Below, piece after piece: positions 4,300 through 7,596 of a stretch of 7,596 nt of DNA. The DNA is from CAZRZN01 sp964604565. Its GTDB lineage: Bacteria; Pseudomonadota; Alphaproteobacteria; Rhodobacterales; Rhodobacteraceae. The position numbers and the translations under genes are program-made. The notes beneath the pieces are model-generated. The model was not told where the DNA came from. It worked only from the letters and a program-made list of their open reading frames with translations, and did no database searches. The DNA lies in the NCBI GenBank assembly GCA_964604565.1, contig CAZRZN010000214.1, forward strand, positions 1-7,596. Reading direction: 5' to 3'. How positions within the stretch are numbered: position 1 is the stretch's first letter; each line of letters starts with the position of its first letter.

Positions 4300-6570
4300 A
4301 TGGCCGACGAGAACGCCGGACAACATGAATGGCGCGTGACGGGCATGGATTGCGGCTCCTGTGCGGCGAAGGTGCGCGGCGCGGTTGAACGCCTGCCCGG
4401 TGTCGAGGATGTCGATGTCGCGCTGATGGCCGAGCGGCTGCGACTGACGCTCGATAAGAGCCAGACTTCGCCCGAGCGGATCGAGAAGGCCGTGCGCGGC
4501 GTCGGCTTCGGAATCGCCCCCAAGGGCGCGCGGCCGGAACAGCCCAAGGGCGGCTTTGTGCTGCCGGATGGGGCGTTTCCGGATGCGGCGGACCCTCGGG
4601 AAACTGACGGTGAGCCAGCCAAGGACGCGCCGACCTCGTGGATGAAAACCTCCAAGGGCCGACTGGTGATCGGGACGGGCACATTGCTCGCCGTGGCCTG
4701 GGCGTCGCGGTTCCTCCTCCCGGCAGAAACCGCGCATTGGGCGTTCGTCCTCGCAACCCTTGTAGGGCTCGTTCCCGTGGCGCAGCGCGCGTTTGCCATG
4801 GCGCGAGCGCGGATGCCCTTCACCATCGAGATGCTCATGACGATCGCGACCGGCGGTGCGCTGGTGATCGGCGAGCCGGAAGAGGCGGCGCTGGTCGTCT
4901 TCCTCTTCGCCGTGGGCGAGCTTCTCGAAGGTGTCTCGGCTGGAAAGGCGCGTGACAGCATCCGCGCCCTGTCAAAACTTGTGCCGAAGACCGCGCGGCT
5001 GGAGGTCGGCGGCAAGACCCGGGAGGTCCCGGCCGATAAGCTGCGCGTCGGGCAGGTTGTTCAGGTCCGCCCCGGCGACCGTGTTCCCTGCGACGGTGAG
5101 GTGATCGACGGCACGTCGGGTGTCGACGAGAGCCCGGTCACCGGCGAGAGCGTGCCCAGCCTCAAGGAGCCGGGCGCGGAAGTTTTCGCAGGGTCGATCA
5201 ACGCGGAGGCGCTGCTGCGCGTGCGGGTCACGAAAGAGGCCGAGGATAACACCATCGCCCGCATCGTCCGCCTTGTGGAAGAGGCAGAGAGCGCCCGCGC
5301 ACCGACCGAGCGGTTCATCGACCGGTTCAGCCGGGTCTACATGCCCGCCGTCGTCGGGGCCGCGCTGCTGGTGGCGGTCGTCCCGCCGCTGGCCTTGGGT
5401 CTGGCCTGGGGTGAATCGGTCTATCGCGCGCTGGCGCTGCTGCTGATCGGTTGCCCCTGCGCGCTGGTGATCTCCGTCCCTGCGTCAATCACTTCGGCGC
5501 TGTCCACCGGGGCGCGCTACGGCATGCTGATGAAGGGCGGCGCAGTGATAGAGGCGGCAGCCCGCACGACCCATGTCGCCTTCGACAAGACCGGCACGCT
5601 GACACACGGCAGGCCGCGGGTGACAGACGTCTTGACGCTGACCGTGGGAGAGGACGACCTCTTGGCGCTGGCTGCAGGGGTCGAGAGCGGCGCGAGCCAC
5701 CCGCTCGGACAGGCGATCTGCGCCGAGGCCGACCGAAGGGGCGTCGACGCGGCTGCCGCCGCCGGCGGTCGCGCGCTGCCCGGCAAGGGAGCGGAAGCAT
5801 CCATCAACGGCGCAACTGTGTGCGTAGGCTCGCCGCGGCTGGCGAACGAGCGCGGCGCGCTCACGGGCGCCCTGCGGACCCGCGTGGCGGCGCTGGAAGC
5901 TTCGGGCAAGACGGTCGTCTTCGTGCTGCGCGATGACGTGCCGCAGGGCCTCATCGCGCTGCGGGACGAACCGCGTGCCGATGCGGCGGATGCTGTCGCG
6001 CAACTGCGCGCTCTTGGCATATCTTCGGTCATGCTGACCGGGGATAATCCGCGCACAGCCCAGGCCATCGCCGACAGGCTCGGGATCGAGCACCGCTCTG
6101 ACCTCATGCCGGAAGACAAGGTCACAGCCATCCGGACCCTGACGTCCGGGGCGCAGGTGATGATGATCGGCGACGGGATCAACGATGCGCCCGCGCTGGC
6201 CGCCGCGCATATCGGCGTCGCCATGGGCTCTGGCACCGACGTGGCGCTGGAGACCGCCGATGCGGCGATCCTGCGCAACCGCGTGACCGATGTCGCGGGA
6301 AAGATCCGCCTCGCCCGGGCTACCATGGCAAACATCCGCCAGAACATCGCCATCGCGCTGGGGCTCAAGGCGGTGTTTCTCATGACGACCGTGCTCGGTA
6401 TCACGGGCCTCTGGATCGCAATCCTCGCAGATACCGGCGCTACGGTGCTGGTGACGTTAAACGCCCTCCGGCTGCTGTTCTTCCGGCCCACCGGCACGTC
6501 AGAAACAGCGGGGCGCTTTGGTCGGAACGCCGGGAAGAGCCGCCCCGACCACGCATCCGCAACGACCTGA
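4300..6570 (+). CDS. zntA: Heavy-metal P-type ATPase, ZntA-like Zn/Cd/Pb exporter
   Basis: This 756-residue P1B-type ATPase exports thiophilic divalent metal from the cytoplasm across the inner membrane. In order: one N-terminal metal-binding domain with GMDCGSC (Cys18, Cys21); a non-conserved linker (about 75-118); four helices before the actuator domain; TGES (281-284); the membrane CPC motif (385-387); the phosphorylation site DKTGTLT (Asp429); the nucleotide-domain SHP (466-468); GDGINDAP (624-631); and two final helices with DTGATVLVT (711-719). CPC together with this last-helix Asp is the mark of the ZntA/CadA (P1B-2) group rather than copper pumps. ATG 4300 is chosen because it directly precedes the metal domain; its ribosome binding site, GGGGG at six bases, is weak. 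The open frame runs further upstream, but that part covers the operator and has no homology. The DUF411 gene follows after 12 bases. Control by the divergent MerR protein is very likely. Confidence 0.95.
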   Translation: MADENAGQHEWRVTGMDCGSCAAKVRGAVERLPGVEDVDVALMAERLRLTLDKSQTSPERIEKAVRGVGFGIAPKGARPEQPKGGFVLPDGAFPDAADPRETDGEPAKDAPTSWMKTSKGRLVIGTGTLLAVAWASRFLLPAETAHWAFVLATLVGLVPVAQRAFAMARARMPFTIEMLMTIATGGALVIGEPEEAALVVFLFAVGELLEGVSAGKARDSIRALSKLVPKTARLEVGGKTREVPADKLRVGQVVQVRPGDRVPCDGEVIDGTSGVDESPVTGESVPSLKEPGAEVFAGSINAEALLRVRVTKEAEDNTIARIVRLVEEAESARAPTERFIDRFSRVYMPAVVGAALLVAVVPPLALGLAWGESVYRALALLLIGCPCALVISVPASITSALSTGARYGMLMKGGAVIEAAARTTHVAFDKTGTLTHGRPRVTDVLTLTVGEDDLLALAAGVESGASHPLGQAICAEADRRGVDAAAAAGGRALPGKGAEASINGATVCVGSPRLANERGALTGALRTRVAALEASGKTVVFVLRDDVPQGLIALRDEPRADAADAVAQLRALGISSVMLTGDNPRTAQAIADRLGIEHRSDLMPEDKVTAIRTLTSGAQVMMIGDGINDAPALAAAHIGVAMGSGTDVALETADAAILRNRVTDVAGKIRLARATMANIRQNIAIALGLKAVFLMTTVLGITGLWIAILADTGATVLVTLNALRLLFFRPTGTSETAGRFGRNAGKSRPDHASATT

Positions 6571-6582
6571 AAGGAAACACTG

Positions 6583-7050
6583 ATGATCCTCACCCGCCGC
6601 GCCCTGATGGCCTTCGCCGCGAGCTTTGCCGCGACTTCACCGAACGCTGCGCTCACCCGTGACGCCCTCTCGATCCACGTCCTGAAAGACCCGAACTGCG
6701 GCTGCTGCACCGCATGGATCGAAATCTTGAAAAAGGACGGCTTTTCCGTCACGACCGAGCGTAGCTTCGGCACCCTTCTGTTCAGGCACAAGCTTGAGAA
6801 CGGCATCCCCCAGAACATGACCTCCTGTCACACCGGAGAGATCGAGGGCTACATGATCGAGGGACACGTGCCAGCCGCCGACATTCGAAGGCTCCTTTCC
6901 GAGCGCCCGGATGCCATTGGCCTCGCCGTGCCCGACATGCCCTACGGATCGCCGGGCATGGGACCGGAGGAGGATCGCGAGGCCTACGATGTGTTCCTGA
7001 TCCTCAACGATGGCAGCACAGAAGTCTTCTCGCGCTACGAAGCCGCTTGA
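6583..7050 (+). CDS. DUF411 periplasmic metal-binding protein
   Basis: This 155-residue protein has an N-terminal export signal: TRRALMAF followed by an alanine-rich stretch, cleavage probable near SPNAA (19-23). The double Arg hints at Tat but is not a full motif. The mature part has the DUF411 hallmarks: PNCGCC (37-42), SCHTG (81-85), EGHVPA (93-98), SERPDAIGLAVPDMP (106-120) and GSPGM (122-126). Cys39, Cys41, Cys42, Cys82, His83, His95, Met119 and Met126 are candidate ligands. The family is mostly found in copper and other heavy-metal resistance loci; no enzymatic role is established. AAGGA lies seven bases before the ATG, and the gene begins 12 bases after the ATPase stop, so the two are surely co-transcribed. 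Pairing with a ZntA-type rather than a copper-type pump is notable. It would probably bind or buffer metal in the periplasm. Confidence 0.88.
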   Translation: MILTRRALMAFAASFAATSPNAALTRDALSIHVLKDPNCGCCTAWIEILKKDGFSVTTERSFGTLLFRHKLENGIPQNMTSCHTGEIEGYMIEGHVPAADIRRLLSERPDAIGLAVPDMPYGSPGMGPEEDREAYDVFLILNDGSTEVFSRYEAA

Positions 7051-7567
7051 TCGCAGCGCCTCAATCTGAGGGCAATGAACCCGATTTCTGACACACCGTC
7101 CGCGCATAAAGTCCATTCCGCTCAACCGTCAGCGCACACCACCGGTCTGCGAACCTTTTCCAACGGCGTGTCATGAGCTAACCACGGCCCGTAGAGAACG
7201 CGGTTGGGTCAGGTGCCTTGCGTGGCTGCCAATTCGGCTTTTTCCGGTTCTGACCTTGATGAAGGTTTGGCTGCTGAGGTTTCTTTCCACACGATCTTCG
7301 ATAGCTCGGTCTGATGTAGCAAGAAGGCCTTGGGGATGTTGGCCGAGTGTCCCGGCAACGCAACCCGCAAGACGATTTTTCTGCTTACTGTTGCGGCAAA
7401 ATAAACCCTCGCAACGCATGTAAACGGCCGTGAAAAATATGCCCTCAAAAACAAACGGCTACCGAGGAAATTCTCGGTAGCCGTTCACGTGCAAGCCGTA
7501 TTCCGGAACGAGCCAGCTGGCCGGCCGGGGGTCTTGTTGATTTGACGAGGCCCAATCAGGCCCCGTT
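7051..7567. other. Gene-poor region after the metal module
   Basis: This 517-base stretch shows no gene I can support. Two overlapping minus-strand frames of about 80 codons (7171-7419 and 7209-7454) have no recognisable motif. A weak stem CCTCA-ATC-TGAGG (7059-7071), with no T-run, lies just after the DUF411 stop. A loose repeat, GTTGCG...CGCAAC, is visible near 7388-7416. The stretch from about 7220 to 7450 looks less GC-rich than its surroundings. The only strong element is the minus-strand terminator at 7446-7485. Confidence 0.5.
7446..7485 (-). terminator. Intrinsic terminator for the gene at the right edge
   Basis: AACGGCTACCGAG (7454-7466) and CTCGGTAGCCGTT (7473-7485) form a perfect 13-bp stem with a six-base loop. 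Reading on the minus strand, the stem is followed by TGTTTTTG, a good T-run. On the plus strand no T-run follows, so it acts leftward, about 80 bases after the stop codon of the right-edge gene. It should shield the metal module from that transcript. Confidence 0.85.
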
Positions 7568-7596
7568 TTACCAGTCTTCGCGAATGACGACGCGTG
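7568..7596 (-). CDS. C-terminal end of an unidentified protein, cut by the window edge
   Basis: On the minus strand the last codons read RVVIREDW then TAA (7570-7568). The strong terminator about 80 bases downstream supports a real gene end. Eight residues do not allow identification. A short GGCC-based stem lies directly after the stop and may add to termination. Whether this gene belongs to the ribosomal neighbourhood of rplO cannot be told from this window. Confidence 0.5.

Noticed and set aside
5517..6818. 433-codon open frame on the minus strand
   Set aside because: It lies antisense to the ATPase, whose motifs are all on the plus strand. The antisense product is rich in Ser, Arg and Ala, as expected from GC-rich antisense reading, with no recognisable domain.
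3084..7213. GTTGGGTCAGG present at about 7203-7213 (plus) and near 3084-3095 (minus), considered as ends of an inserted element
   Set aside because: Eleven-base matches are expected by chance several times in a window of this size, and the similarity does not extend further.
7171..7454. Two overlapping minus-strand frames of about 80 codons
   Set aside because: No motif or clear ribosome binding site, and the longer one begins at the base of the terminator stem. They are most likely chance open frames.
7454..7485. Strong stem considered as part of a tRNA or structured RNA
   Set aside because: A lone hairpin with a T-run on the minus strand behind a stop codon fits an intrinsic terminator; no cloverleaf can be drawn.

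Overview
The window is GC-rich bacterial chromosome, most likely from an alphaproteobacterium of the Rhodobacterales type. The signs are the style of the coding sequence, promoters of the TTGnnn-17-TATnnn kind, and the first ten codons of a ribosomal protein L15 gene (rplO) reading off the left edge. No rRNA, tRNA, CRISPR array or intact insertion sequence is visible.

Layout from left to right. (1) Bases 1-29, minus: the start of rplO, with its own sigma70-like promoter at 125-153. (2) 335-994, plus: a seven-helix membrane protein that looks like two PQ-loop/SWEET-type repeats. Its end overlaps the end of the next gene by 43 bp, tail to tail. (3) 952-3033, minus: a two-gene unit. A Tat-exported metallo-beta-lactamase-fold hydrolase (UlaG-like) comes first and a cytochrome P450 second. 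Between them lies a perfect 11-bp hairpin followed by five T. Its 3' arm contains the P450 Shine-Dalgarno sequence, and it ends seven bases before the P450 ATG. (4) 3411-7050: a heavy-metal resistance module. On the minus strand are a MerR-type regulator of the CadR/PbrR/ZntR class and, overlapping its stop codon, a frameshifted remnant of ynfA. Divergently, on the plus strand, are a ZntA-like Zn/Cd/Pb P-type ATPase and a DUF411 periplasmic protein. A dyad in a 19-bp-spaced promoter (4235-4265) is the expected regulator site. (5) 7051-7567: no convincing gene, but a strong minus-strand terminator at 7446-7485. It serves a gene of which only the last eight codons (7568-7596, minus) are in view.

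How the genes work together. The metal module reads as sensor, then efflux pump, then periplasmic binding protein: the regulator senses a thiophilic divalent metal in the cytoplasm, switches on the ATPase, and the DUF411 protein probably handles metal outside the inner membrane. The hydrolase and P450 share a promoter (3066-3094) and are likely co-transcribed, but the hairpin between them could make P450 expression partial or conditional. The whole block lies upstream of rplO, where rpmD is the usual neighbour, so it looks like accessory DNA set into or beside the spc ribosomal operon.
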